This document shows, in pieces, positions 7,297-12,974 of a DNA stretch of 12,974 bases (position 1 is the stretch's first letter; each line of letters begins with the position of its first letter). The stretch is from Gemmatimonadota bacterium (GTDB lineage: Bacteria > Gemmatimonadota > Gemmatimonadetes > Longimicrobiales > Gaopeijiaceae), in contig JAHHMJ010000420.1 in NCBI GenBank assembly GCA_018678395.1, positions 1-12,974 on the forward strand. The letters run 5' to 3'. A program made the translations under genes and the position numbers. The notes under the pieces are model-generated. The model ran no database searches. It was not told where the DNA came from and saw only the letters and a list, made by a program, of their open reading frames with translations.

Positions 7297-9285
7297 ATGC
7301 GCTTCACCGATCCACACCACTGGACCCCCCGCCTCGTGCGCGTCGTCGAAATGGCGCGGTCGGGGAGCGAGGTCGAGGCGCTCCGCCTCGTGGTCGACGG
7401 GCTTCGTCCGAGTCGGGACGAGGCGCCCGGTGCCCGTGTCGAGGCGCTCGCGGTCGTGCTCGGTCAGGAGCACGACACCGCGACGGCCGCCCGGGAGACT
7501 CTCACCCGGCTCGTTCACGACCTTCCGGACCGCAGCCGCGTCTTCGCGGCCCTGTCCCAGTCGGGGATTCCCGATGCGGAGGGATTCCTCACCGGGCTGA
7601 CCGCCCGGATCGGACGTCGTCTCCTCCCGCCGGTGCCGGACCCGGATGATCTGCGCGACCTGATGCGCACGGTGTTCCACGACCCGCGGGACCACGTCTG
7701 GGTGGCCGCGGTTCCCGATGCGTCGGCGCGCCGACTCATGGCGGCGCTCGGTTTGACGGCGGAGTCGTTTCCCGGGGTCGGCGAAGAGCTCGCACTCGCC
7801 ATCCGAGTGCTGGCGCGGCAGGTGGCGGGTCTGGGCACGAGCCCCGAGATCACCGACCGACTGCCCCATCTGGTCGACGAGAACTCGCCGTTCCTGCGAC
7901 TGGACCTCAGCGTCGAGCGATACCTGACCTGCTTCGACAACGGCGTGGAGGGCGACGAGGAGACCCTTCTCGCCGAGGTGCTCGAACGGGTGCGCTGGTG
8001 TCGGGCCGAGATCGACCGGCTCCGGACCGAGAAACCCCGTCACGGTACGAGTCTGCATCTGACGGGTCTCTCGTTCCGCCTGCTGGCTCTGCTTGATCGC
8101 CTCGAACTCCTTCTGCATCTGACGGAGCCGGTCGAGCGGGACTTCCAGACCAGCGCCGTGGCCCTCTTCAGGGAACTCCTGCGCGCCGAGAAGACTCGCG
8201 ACCACCTCGGACCGCACCTGCGCGCCTCGGCCGACCTCCTGGCGTTCGAGGTCGTCGAGCACGCAGCTCGGAAGGGGAGCAAGTACATCACGACCGGCCG
8301 GCGCGACTACGGTCGCTTCCTGGTGTCGAGCATGGGGGGCGGCCTTCTGGTCGCGTTGTTCGCGCTCGGCAAGGTGGCGATGGGACACTGGGAGGTGCCG
8401 CTCGGCGTCGAGGCGCTGCTGTACGGGATCAACTACTCCCTCTGCTTCGTCCTCATCTATCTCACCGGGGCTACGCTCGCGACGAAGCAGCCGGCGATGA
8501 CCGCCAACACCGTCGCGCGTTCCCTCGGTAAGGAGGGACACGACCTCTCGGGCCTCGAAGACCTCGTCGTGCGGGTCTGGCGGAGTCAGTTCGTGTCGTT
8601 TCTCGGCAATCTCGTGGTCGCGCTGCCGGTCGCCATGCTCCTCGCCCGAGGCGTGCTCGTCGGCTCGGGTGGGCCGGTGGTCGAGCCCGACTACGCGCGC
8701 TACATGCTGGCCGACCTCCACCCCTGGCGGAGCGGGTCCGTGATCTACGCGATGGTCGCGGGCGTACTCCTCTTCGCGGCCGGGCTCGTGTCCGGTTGGG
8801 TCGACAACCTGCTGCTCCACCGCGGCGTGCCCGCGCGCGTGGAACACCACCCGATGGCGGTACGGGCTTTCGGCTCTTCCGGCGCAGCCCGACTCGCCGC
8901 GACCATGGAGCGGACTCTGGGCGTGGTCGTGGGCAACGTGCTGCTCGGGTTCGGGCTGGGGTCCATGGGGACCATCGGCGAGATCCTCGGACTGCCCCTC
9001 GACATCCGCCACATCGCATTCGCGTCCGCCCAGTTCGGAACGGCGCTGGATGTGCTCGACTACCGCGTCGCGCCCGGCGTGGTCGCGGTCACGGCGCTCG
9101 GGGTGGCCCTGATCGGTCTCTTGAACTTCCTGGTCAGCTTCGGACTCAGCCTTGCGGTGGCGCTGGAATCGCGGCGGGTCACCTTCGGAGAGACGCGCGA
9201 GCTGGTGGCGCACCTGCTCGGCCGGTTGTGGCGGCGGCCACTCGACTGGTTCTTCCCCCCGCGCGAACCCGCTCTGGAAAGCTGA
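7297..9285 (+). CDS. Membrane protein of the 'site-specific recombinase Gcr' family (SpecificRecomb)
   Basis: A 662-residue protein from ATG 7297. The first 330 residues are mostly soluble and helical. The second half has about six hydrophobic segments (near 342-362, 373-393, 431-452, 482-503, 541-562 and 594-622). Family-like phrases are INYSLCFVLIYLTGATLATKQPAMTA (given here in part: INYSLCFVLIYLTG, then ATLATKQPAMTA, 378-403) and RSQFVSFLGN (429-438). Members are annotated as recombinases from an old report, but I see no tyrosine-recombinase catalytic RHRY set and no serine-recombinase motif; a membrane function is more likely and is unknown. The frame stays open back to GTG 7207, but that codon lies in a hairpin arm and the added residues are low-quality, so I prefer 7297. 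Neither start has a clear ribosome site. Confidence 0.72.
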   Translation: MRFTDPHHWTPRLVRVVEMARSGSEVEALRLVVDGLRPSRDEAPGARVEALAVVLGQEHDTATAARETLTRLVHDLPDRSRVFAALSQSGIPDAEGFLTGLTARIGRRLLPPVPDPDDLRDLMRTVFHDPRDHVWVAAVPDASARRLMAALGLTAESFPGVGEELALAIRVLARQVAGLGTSPEITDRLPHLVDENSPFLRLDLSVERYLTCFDNGVEGDEETLLAEVLERVRWCRAEIDRLRTEKPRHGTSLHLTGLSFRLLALLDRLELLLHLTEPVERDFQTSAVALFRELLRAEKTRDHLGPHLRASADLLAFEVVEHAARKGSKYITTGRRDYGRFLVSSMGGGLLVALFALGKVAMGHWEVPLGVEALLYGINYSLCFVLIYLTGATLATKQPAMTANTVARSLGKEGHDLSGLEDLVVRVWRSQFVSFLGNLVVALPVAMLLARGVLVGSGGPVVEPDYARYMLADLHPWRSGSVIYAMVAGVLLFAAGLVSGWVDNLLLHRGVPARVEHHPMAVRAFGSSGAARLAATMERTLGVVVGNVLLGFGLGSMGTIGEILGLPLDIRHIAFASAQFGTALDVLDYRVAPGVVAVTALGVALIGLLNFLVSFGLSLAVALESRRVTFGETRELVAHLLGRLWRRPLDWFFPPREPALES

Positions 9286-9287
9286 CG

Positions 9288-9311
9288 GGGCGGCGACCGC
9301 CGAGGCCGCCC
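9288..9311 (+). terminator. Weak hairpin after the membrane protein gene
   Basis: GGGCGGC (9288-9294) pairs with GCCGCCC (9305-9311) around a ten-base loop, three bases after the stop codon. There is no T-run. It could be a weak terminator. In the rest of the 118-base gap the only other item is the short palindrome CCGGTGACCGG at 9335-9345. Confidence 0.3.
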
Positions 9312-9403
9312 GACCCTTCCTCGGTCAAGTCGGTCCGGTGACCGGTCGATGATGATTCTGGGTACGTCCATCCCGGCGGCCCGGAATCCCGCGCCGCCGA
9401 TCC

Positions 9404-11377
9404 ATGCCGCGATCCGACCAGCAACCGACCGTCCCGCCCGTCTCCGAGGGCGCACCGGCGCCCGATCCCTCGGGGGTCGCCTACCGTCGCGGGACCGATC
9501 TGGACGGACGTCTGCAGACCCCTTCGCCGGGCATCGCGGCGATTACGGGCCATGCGCCCGGCGACGGCGTCGGCCATCTCGGCACCAGTTTCACGTCGAT
9601 CGTGCACCCGGACGATCGACGCCGGCTGCGCGAGGGAGTCACCGTCGCCGTCCGTGCCGGTCGCGCCTACGAAGTGGCGTATCGCTTGCGCGCCGAGGAC
9701 GGTGGTGACCGCTGGGTCCTCGACCGGGGCCGTGAAGCGTCCGACGGCTCCCTCGAGGGCGTGCTGTTGGACCTGACGTCGCCCCTCGAGGAGCCGCTCC
9801 TGTCGGTGCTGCGCCGTCGCCGCGAGGGCGAGGAGCGTTTTCGCCAGATCGCGGAGCACATCGACGACGTCTTCTGGATCGGTTCGCCCACCGGTCCGGA
9901 GCGCACGTATGTGAGCCCCGCCTATCGAGTGATCTGGGGGCGTGAGCCCCGCCGCCTTCGTCGTGATCCCTCCGCCTGGTTGGCCGCGGTCCATCCCGAC
10001 GACCGCGATCGCGTCGAGGACGTGGTTCGGCGGCGCGCCGCGCGCGGGTACGAGATCCAGTACCGCATCCTGCACCCGGACGACACGCTGCGCTGGATCT
10101 GGGATCGCGCATTCCCCGTGCTGAACCCGGAGGGTGGGGTCGCCCGCGTCGTGGGCGTCGCCGAAGACGTCACGCAGAGGCGCAAGCTCGAGGCACAGCT
10201 CCGGGCGGCCCACCGCATGGAGGCGGTGGGGCGACTCGCGGGCGGCATCGCACACGACTTCAACAATCTTCTGACGGTGATCCGGGGCCAGTCCGATCTG
10301 CTGCTGATGGATCTGGTGCCGGACGATCCCATGGTCGAAGAGGTCGAGGTCGTTCGCGACGCGGCCGATCGAGCCGCGACCCTCACGCGTCAGCTGCTGG
10401 CCTTCTCGCGCGAGCAGGTGCTCCGCCCCCGGGTGGTGGACCTCGTCGACGTCGTGCGGACGATGGAGCAGCTTCTGCGCCGGTTGCTGGGTGAGCACAT
10501 CCGCATCGAAACCGACTTCGAGGACTCCCTCCCGCCGGTCCGGGTGGATCCGGCGCAGCTCGAACAGGTGATCATGAACCTCGCGGTGAACGCACGCGAT
10601 GCGATGCCGGACGGAGGGGAGCTGGCCATTTCGGCGCGCCGGGAGCGCATCACGCCGGCGGTCGCCGGGGGGCGGACGGAGCTCCCTGTGGGGACCGAGG
10701 TCGTCCGACTCGACGTCCGCGACGACGGGCACGGGATGGACGAGGCGGTCCGGGCCCGTATCTTCGAGCCGTTCTTCACCACCAAGCGGGCGACCGGCGG
10801 AACCGGACTGGGGTTGGCGATGGCCTACGGGATCGTCAAACAGAGCGGAGGCACCATCCACGTGGAGTCGGCCCTCGGTCGGGGCACGACGTTCGAGCTG
10901 CGGTTTCCCCCGGCGTGGGGCGAGCGGCCCGAGGAGCCCACCGACGACCCGCTCCCCCCGCCGAAGGGCCGGGTCACCGGGACGATCCTGGTGGTCGAGG
11001 ACGATCCCGCGGTTCGCCGCGTGGCCGACCGAACGCTGCAGCGTGAGGGGTGGGACGTCCGTCTCGCGGCAGACGCCGAGCAGGGGCTCGCCCTCCTCGA
11101 CGAAGAGGGAGGCCGCATCTCGGTCCTGCTCACCGACCTCGTTCTTCCCGGGATGAGCGGTCGCGACCTGATCGATCGTGCGCGAGAGCGACACCCGGTG
11201 GTGCGGTGCATCGCGATGTCCGGATATGCGGAGGGCTCCCCCGAGCGGCGGATCGACCTCCCGCCCGAGGTCGTCTTCCTGCCGAAGCCCTTCACGATGG
11301 AGGGGCTGCAGCGGGCGCTGGACGCCTCCGCGGACTTCGGGGCCCGGCATCGCCGCCTTCCGCCGGAGGCAGTCTAG
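9404..11377 (+). CDS. Soluble PAS-PAS hybrid histidine kinase with C-terminal receiver (CckA-like layout)
   Basis: A 657-residue phosphorelay protein with no membrane segment, so a cytoplasmic sensor. Two PAS_3-type sensor domains lie at about 28-128 and 145-262; each holds an HPDD motif (68-71 and 197-200). The HisKA helix carries the phosphorylated His284 in GGIAHDFNNLL, the variant found in CckA-like kinases. The ATPase domain is complete: N-box NLAVNARDAM from 392, G1 DDGHG (440-444), F-box EPFFTTK and G2 GTGLGLA (466-472). The receiver (528-650) has the acidic pair Asp533/Asp534, acceptor Asp578 and Lys628 in LPKPF. All catalytic residues are present, so autophosphorylation and internal His-to-Asp transfer are expected. 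No ribosome site is visible before ATG 9404. Neither a response regulator with a DNA-binding domain nor a phosphotransferase is adjacent, so its target is not shown. Confidence 0.92.
   Translation: MPRSDQQPTVPPVSEGAPAPDPSGVAYRRGTDLDGRLQTPSPGIAAITGHAPGDGVGHLGTSFTSIVHPDDRRRLREGVTVAVRAGRAYEVAYRLRAEDGGDRWVLDRGREASDGSLEGVLLDLTSPLEEPLLSVLRRRREGEERFRQIAEHIDDVFWIGSPTGPERTYVSPAYRVIWGREPRRLRRDPSAWLAAVHPDDRDRVEDVVRRRAARGYEIQYRILHPDDTLRWIWDRAFPVLNPEGGVARVVGVAEDVTQRRKLEAQLRAAHRMEAVGRLAGGIAHDFNNLLTVIRGQSDLLLMDLVPDDPMVEEVEVVRDAADRAATLTRQLLAFSREQVLRPRVVDLVDVVRTMEQLLRRLLGEHIRIETDFEDSLPPVRVDPAQLEQVIMNLAVNARDAMPDGGELAISARRERITPAVAGGRTELPVGTEVVRLDVRDDGHGMDEAVRARIFEPFFTTKRATGGTGLGLAMAYGIVKQSGGTIHVESALGRGTTFELRFPPAWGERPEEPTDDPLPPPKGRVTGTILVVEDDPAVRRVADRTLQREGWDVRLAADAEQGLALLDEEGGRISVLLTDLVLPGMSGRDLIDRARERHPVVRCIAMSGYAEGSPERRIDLPPEVVFLPKPFTMEGLQRALDASADFGARHRRLPPEAV
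11365..11369 (+). promoter_or_regulatory. Ribosome binding site of the small downstream gene, inside the kinase gene
   Basis: GGAGG lies within the last codons of the hybrid kinase, 12 bases before ATG 11382. The kinase stop (11375-11377) falls between this site and the ATG, an arrangement that suggests translational coupling. Confidence 0.6.
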
Positions 11378-11381
11378 TTCC

Positions 11382-11669
11382 ATGTCGCGAGCCTTCGTCA
11401 ACGAGGACGCGGGACCGCCGGACCCCGAGTACCGCCTGCCGGACCCCGAGTCGGACTACTACGACGAGGCGGCCGCGTGGGTGCTGATCCAGGGGGCCGA
11501 TGCCGGCGACTCGCTGGGGGCCGAGCAGGCCACGGGCTACCGCTGGGGTGAGCCACACCTGGCGGACCACGTTCGGCGCATTCTCCGTGAGGCCGAGCAG
11601 GACGGACGCGACCGTGTCGCCCAGCTCGCGCGTCGATACCTGAGGGCCGCCGGCATCGGCCCGGGCTAG
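11382..11669 (+). CDS. Small acidic protein of unknown function, coupled to the hybrid kinase
   Basis: A 95-residue protein beginning MSRAFVNEDAG. I do not recognise a characterised family. Three regions can be seen: an acidic, Pro-rich N terminus with two heptads, PPDPEYR and LPDPESD (residues 12-25); a middle section with Ala-rich helix and the phrase ATGYRWGEP (50-58); and an amphipathic C-terminal helix pair rich in Arg and Glu (about 59-90). It is net acidic and has no signal peptide, cysteine or membrane segment. The opening MSRAFVxED recalls the start of some Gre-type transcription factors; that is from memory, and the rest does not resemble them. It starts four bases after the kinase gene with its own ribosome site, so the two are almost certainly cotranscribed. 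A role in the kinase pathway is only a guess. Confidence 0.7.
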   Translation: MSRAFVNEDAGPPDPEYRLPDPESDYYDEAAAWVLIQGADAGDSLGAEQATGYRWGEPHLADHVRRILREAEQDGRDRVAQLARRYLRAAGIGPG

Positions 11670-11681
11670 AACGCTTGACGA

Positions 11682-11704
11682 CGCCCGGGCTGCTCCCGTG
11701 GGCG
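11682..11704. terminator. Hairpin between convergent genes
   Basis: CGCCCGGG (11682-11689) pairs with CCC...GGGCG (11695-11704) around the loop CTGCT, with a two-base bulge (GT). It lies in the 48-base gap between the small plus-strand gene and the minus-strand asparaginase gene, where one stem could end transcription from both sides. There is no T-run on either strand. Confidence 0.4.
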
Positions 11705-11717
11705 ACGATGCGCGTCG

Positions 11718-12224
11718 CTACGCCGGCGCGATCGGCTCGAACACGCCCGTCGACCGGTTCTTGCGCACCGCGTCCCCGCGGAAGACCTGGCCGTTCATGG
11801 CGACCCACGCCCCGGGCGGCAGGATCTGGGCGGCGGTCAATGCGCTGCCGAGGTTGAAGAGCCCGTCCGAACTGCCGAAGGCGATGGGGATCATGGCCCC
11901 GGTCAGCACGATCGTCTTGTCGGGCACCTCGCGGGCCAGGAGCGCGGCCGTTTCGGTCATCGTATCCGTGCCGTGCGTGATGACGATGTGCGATTCGGGG
12001 GCCTCGCGGCAGTTGCGGGCGATCAGCCCTCGATCGGCGTCGGTCATCTCGGCCGAGTCGACCATCATCAGGGTCCGGACAGCCACGTCGAGGCGGCAGC
12101 GACCCAGACGGAGCATCTCGGGGAGGTGGGTGTCCTTGAAGTAGAGCCGACCGCGGATCTCGTCGTACTCCTTGTCGAAGGTGCCTCCGGTCACGAACAG
12201 GCGCAGGGGAGGGGAGAGAGACAC
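11718..12224 (-). CDS. Short single-domain asparaginase-like protein
   Basis: A 168-residue protein starting with GTG at 12224 and ending with TAG at 11718-11720. It matches the N-terminal catalytic domain of L-asparaginases, which hydrolyse asparagine to aspartate and ammonia. It has the first motif VTGGTFDK with nucleophile Thr15, the substrate-binding pair Asp56-Ser57, the second motif HGTDTM (84-89) and the catalytic-type Lys103 before IVLTGA. Classical enzymes have about 330 residues and a second domain that helps form the active site across a dimer interface; this one lacks it entirely and ends cleanly with a conserved-looking tail (MNGQVFRGDAVRKN). Stand-alone short proteins of this type are known from other bacteria, so it is probably a genuine short form and not a truncation. 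Substrate and activity are not certain. It converges on the kinase operon and is divergent from the aminotransferase. Confidence 0.85.
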   Translation of the reverse strand: MSLSPPLRLFVTGGTFDKEYDEIRGRLYFKDTHLPEMLRLGRCRLDVAVRTLMMVDSAEMTDADRGLIARNCREAPESHIVITHGTDTMTETAALLAREVPDKTIVLTGAMIPIAFGSSDGLFNLGSALTAAQILPPGAWVAMNGQVFRGDAVRKNRSTGVFEPIAPA

Positions 12225-12326
12225 GGCGTGGCTCGGCAGTGGCGGGTGGGGAAGGGGGCGAAGCGGGTGCGTTCGGGGTCCGTACGCCCGGCAATCTAGC
12301 GCCTCCGCGTCGTGCTATCTTGGGGA
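12225..12326. promoter_or_regulatory. Divergent promoter region between asparaginase-like and aminotransferase genes
   Basis: This 102-base gap must hold start signals for both genes. On the plus strand, TATCTT at 12316-12321 is a fair -10 box, and transcription starting 6-7 bases downstream would begin at or beside the A of ATG 12327. On the minus strand, TAGATT (complement of 12293-12298) is a weaker -10 candidate. No good -35 is seen for either. Confidence 0.35.
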
Positions 12327-12974
12327 ATGACCCACGAGCCCTTCCATCTGGAGCGGTACTTCGCCGCGACCGAGTTCTCGACTCCCCATCTCCTGGCGGT
12401 GTCGGACTGCGAGACGCGCACGGTCGGCTCGCTGCTGGATCTCGAGGTCGATGCGGACGCACGCTTCCGGGCGCTTCGGCTGGGGTACACGGAGAGCGAG
12501 GGCGGACTCGAGCTCCGCACGGCGGTGGCGCGGACCTACGAGGGGCTGACCGCCGACGACATCCTCGTCCACGCCACGCCGGTCGAGGCCGTCTACACGA
12601 CCATGCGGGCCCTCGTCGAGCCCGGCGATCGCGTCGTCGTGCAGATGCCGGCCTACCAGGCGCTCCGGTCCGCGGCCGCCTTTGCAGGCGCGGAAGTCGT
12701 GCCCTGGTGGGGGGACCCGGAGCTCGGCTGGACCCCCGATCTCGAGGCGCTGGACGCACTGTTGTCGCCTCCGAGGACCCGGCTGCTGGTCGTGAACACC
12801 CCCCACAACCCCACCGGCTGGGCGGCGGACGAGGCCGTGCTGGTCGACATCCTGTCGCGGCCCCGGCGTGCCGGCGTGCGGGTGTTCTGCGACGAGGCCT
12901 ACCGCGGTACCGAGCCGAGGGGTCGATCCGCTACCTCGGCGGTGGAACGATCCGAGACCGCCGTCGCGCTGGGG
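12327..12974 (+). CDS. PLP-dependent fold-type I aminotransferase, N-terminal part (3' end outside window)
   Basis: The frame is open from ATG 12327 to the right edge, giving 216 residues of a protein that would normally have about 370-400. It matches class I/II aminotransferases, which move amino groups using pyridoxal phosphate. Visible landmarks are the cofactor-binding lead 'HATPVEAVY', the GDRVVVQMPAYQ segment, NTPHNPTG (157-164), whose Asn161 contacts the substrate carboxylate region, and DEAYRG with Asp189, which holds the pyridine nitrogen, and Tyr192. The window ends before the Schiff-base lysine, so catalytic completeness cannot be checked. The opening (FHLERYFAATEF) suits a subgroup often annotated only as 'aminotransferase class I/II'; the substrate is unknown. 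No ribosome site precedes the ATG. It is divergent from an asparaginase-like gene, hinting at amino-acid nitrogen metabolism, without proof. Confidence 0.88.
   Translation, partial: MTHEPFHLERYFAATEFSTPHLLAVSDCETRTVGSLLDLEVDADARFRALRLGYTESEGGLELRTAVARTYEGLTADDILVHATPVEAVYTTMRALVEPGDRVVVQMPAYQALRSAAAFAGAEVVPWWGDPELGWTPDLEALDALLSPPRTRLLVVNTPHNPTGWAADEAVLVDILSRPRRAGVRVFCDEAYRGTEPRGRSATSAVERSETAVALG

Noticed and set aside
6991..9213. Long minus-strand open frame (740 codons) opposite the end of pilC and the membrane protein
   Set aside because: It spans two convincing plus-strand genes and the hairpins between them, and encodes a charged low-complexity product without domains.
7297..9285. A mobile element or integron based on the 'recombinase' name
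   Set aside because: There are no terminal repeats, target duplications, attachment sites or recombinase catalytic motifs, and composition matches the surroundings.
9404..11377. PilS, the sensor kinase often found next to pilBTC
   Set aside because: PilS is a membrane kinase without a receiver domain; this protein is soluble, hybrid and separated from pilC by another gene and hairpins.
9179..11401. Long minus-strand open frame (740 codons) opposite the hybrid kinase
   Set aside because: It is a mirror frame of a gene with all kinase motifs; its product is Arg/Gly/His-rich with no recognisable domain. Long antisense frames are expected at this GC.
11398..12759. Minus-strand open frame (453 codons) over the small gene, the asparaginase and the aminotransferase
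   Set aside because: It runs in a different frame from the real asparaginase and crosses three recognisable genes; its composition is Arg/Pro/Ala-rich low complexity.
1..12974. tRNA, rRNA, CRISPR array or riboswitch
   Set aside because: No regularly spaced repeats, cloverleaf-like sequence or conserved RNA motif was noticed; gaps are short and mostly hairpins.

Overview
The window is about 13 kb of very GC-rich, densely coding bacterial DNA. A homologue of SprA, the outer-membrane translocon of type IX secretion, sits directly upstream of type IV pilus genes. SprA-like proteins are mostly found in the Bacteroidota/FCB superphylum. Together with the high GC, this makes Gemmatimonadota (or another high-GC FCB relative) my best guess for the host; this is inference, with no rRNA or other phylogenetic marker in the window. 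No tRNA, rRNA, CRISPR array, insertion sequence or phage gene was seen, and no stretch over 300 bases lacks a gene.

Left part (1-2858): the C-terminal 713 residues of the SprA/Sov-like protein run in from the left edge, followed 47 bases later by a small ComEA-like protein with two tandem helix-hairpin-helix DNA-binding modules. Middle (2990-7135): pilB, pilT and pilC, a tight operon encoding the extension ATPase, retraction ATPase and inner-membrane platform of a type IV pilus. PilB carries an MshEN-type N-terminal domain, which suggests c-di-GMP control. Two consecutive GC-rich hairpins after pilC look like the end of this operon. Pilus retraction plus a ComEA-like DNA binder suggests, but does not prove, DNA uptake.

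Right part: a polytopic membrane protein of the misleadingly named 'site-specific recombinase Gcr' family (7297-9285); a soluble PAS-PAS-histidine kinase-receiver hybrid protein with CckA-like layout (9404-11377); and, four bases later and apparently translationally coupled, a 95-residue acidic protein of unknown function. A convergent single-domain asparaginase-like gene follows on the minus strand. Divergent from it is the start of a PLP-dependent fold-type I aminotransferase that runs off the right edge, with an apparently leaderless start.

The most interesting items are the SprA/ComEA/PilBTC neighbourhood (secretion, DNA binding and pilus motors side by side), the hybrid kinase with its coupled small partner, and the membrane 'recombinase'. 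I did not find a clearly new multi-gene system. The kinase plus small-protein pair is the best candidate for an undescribed functional unit.
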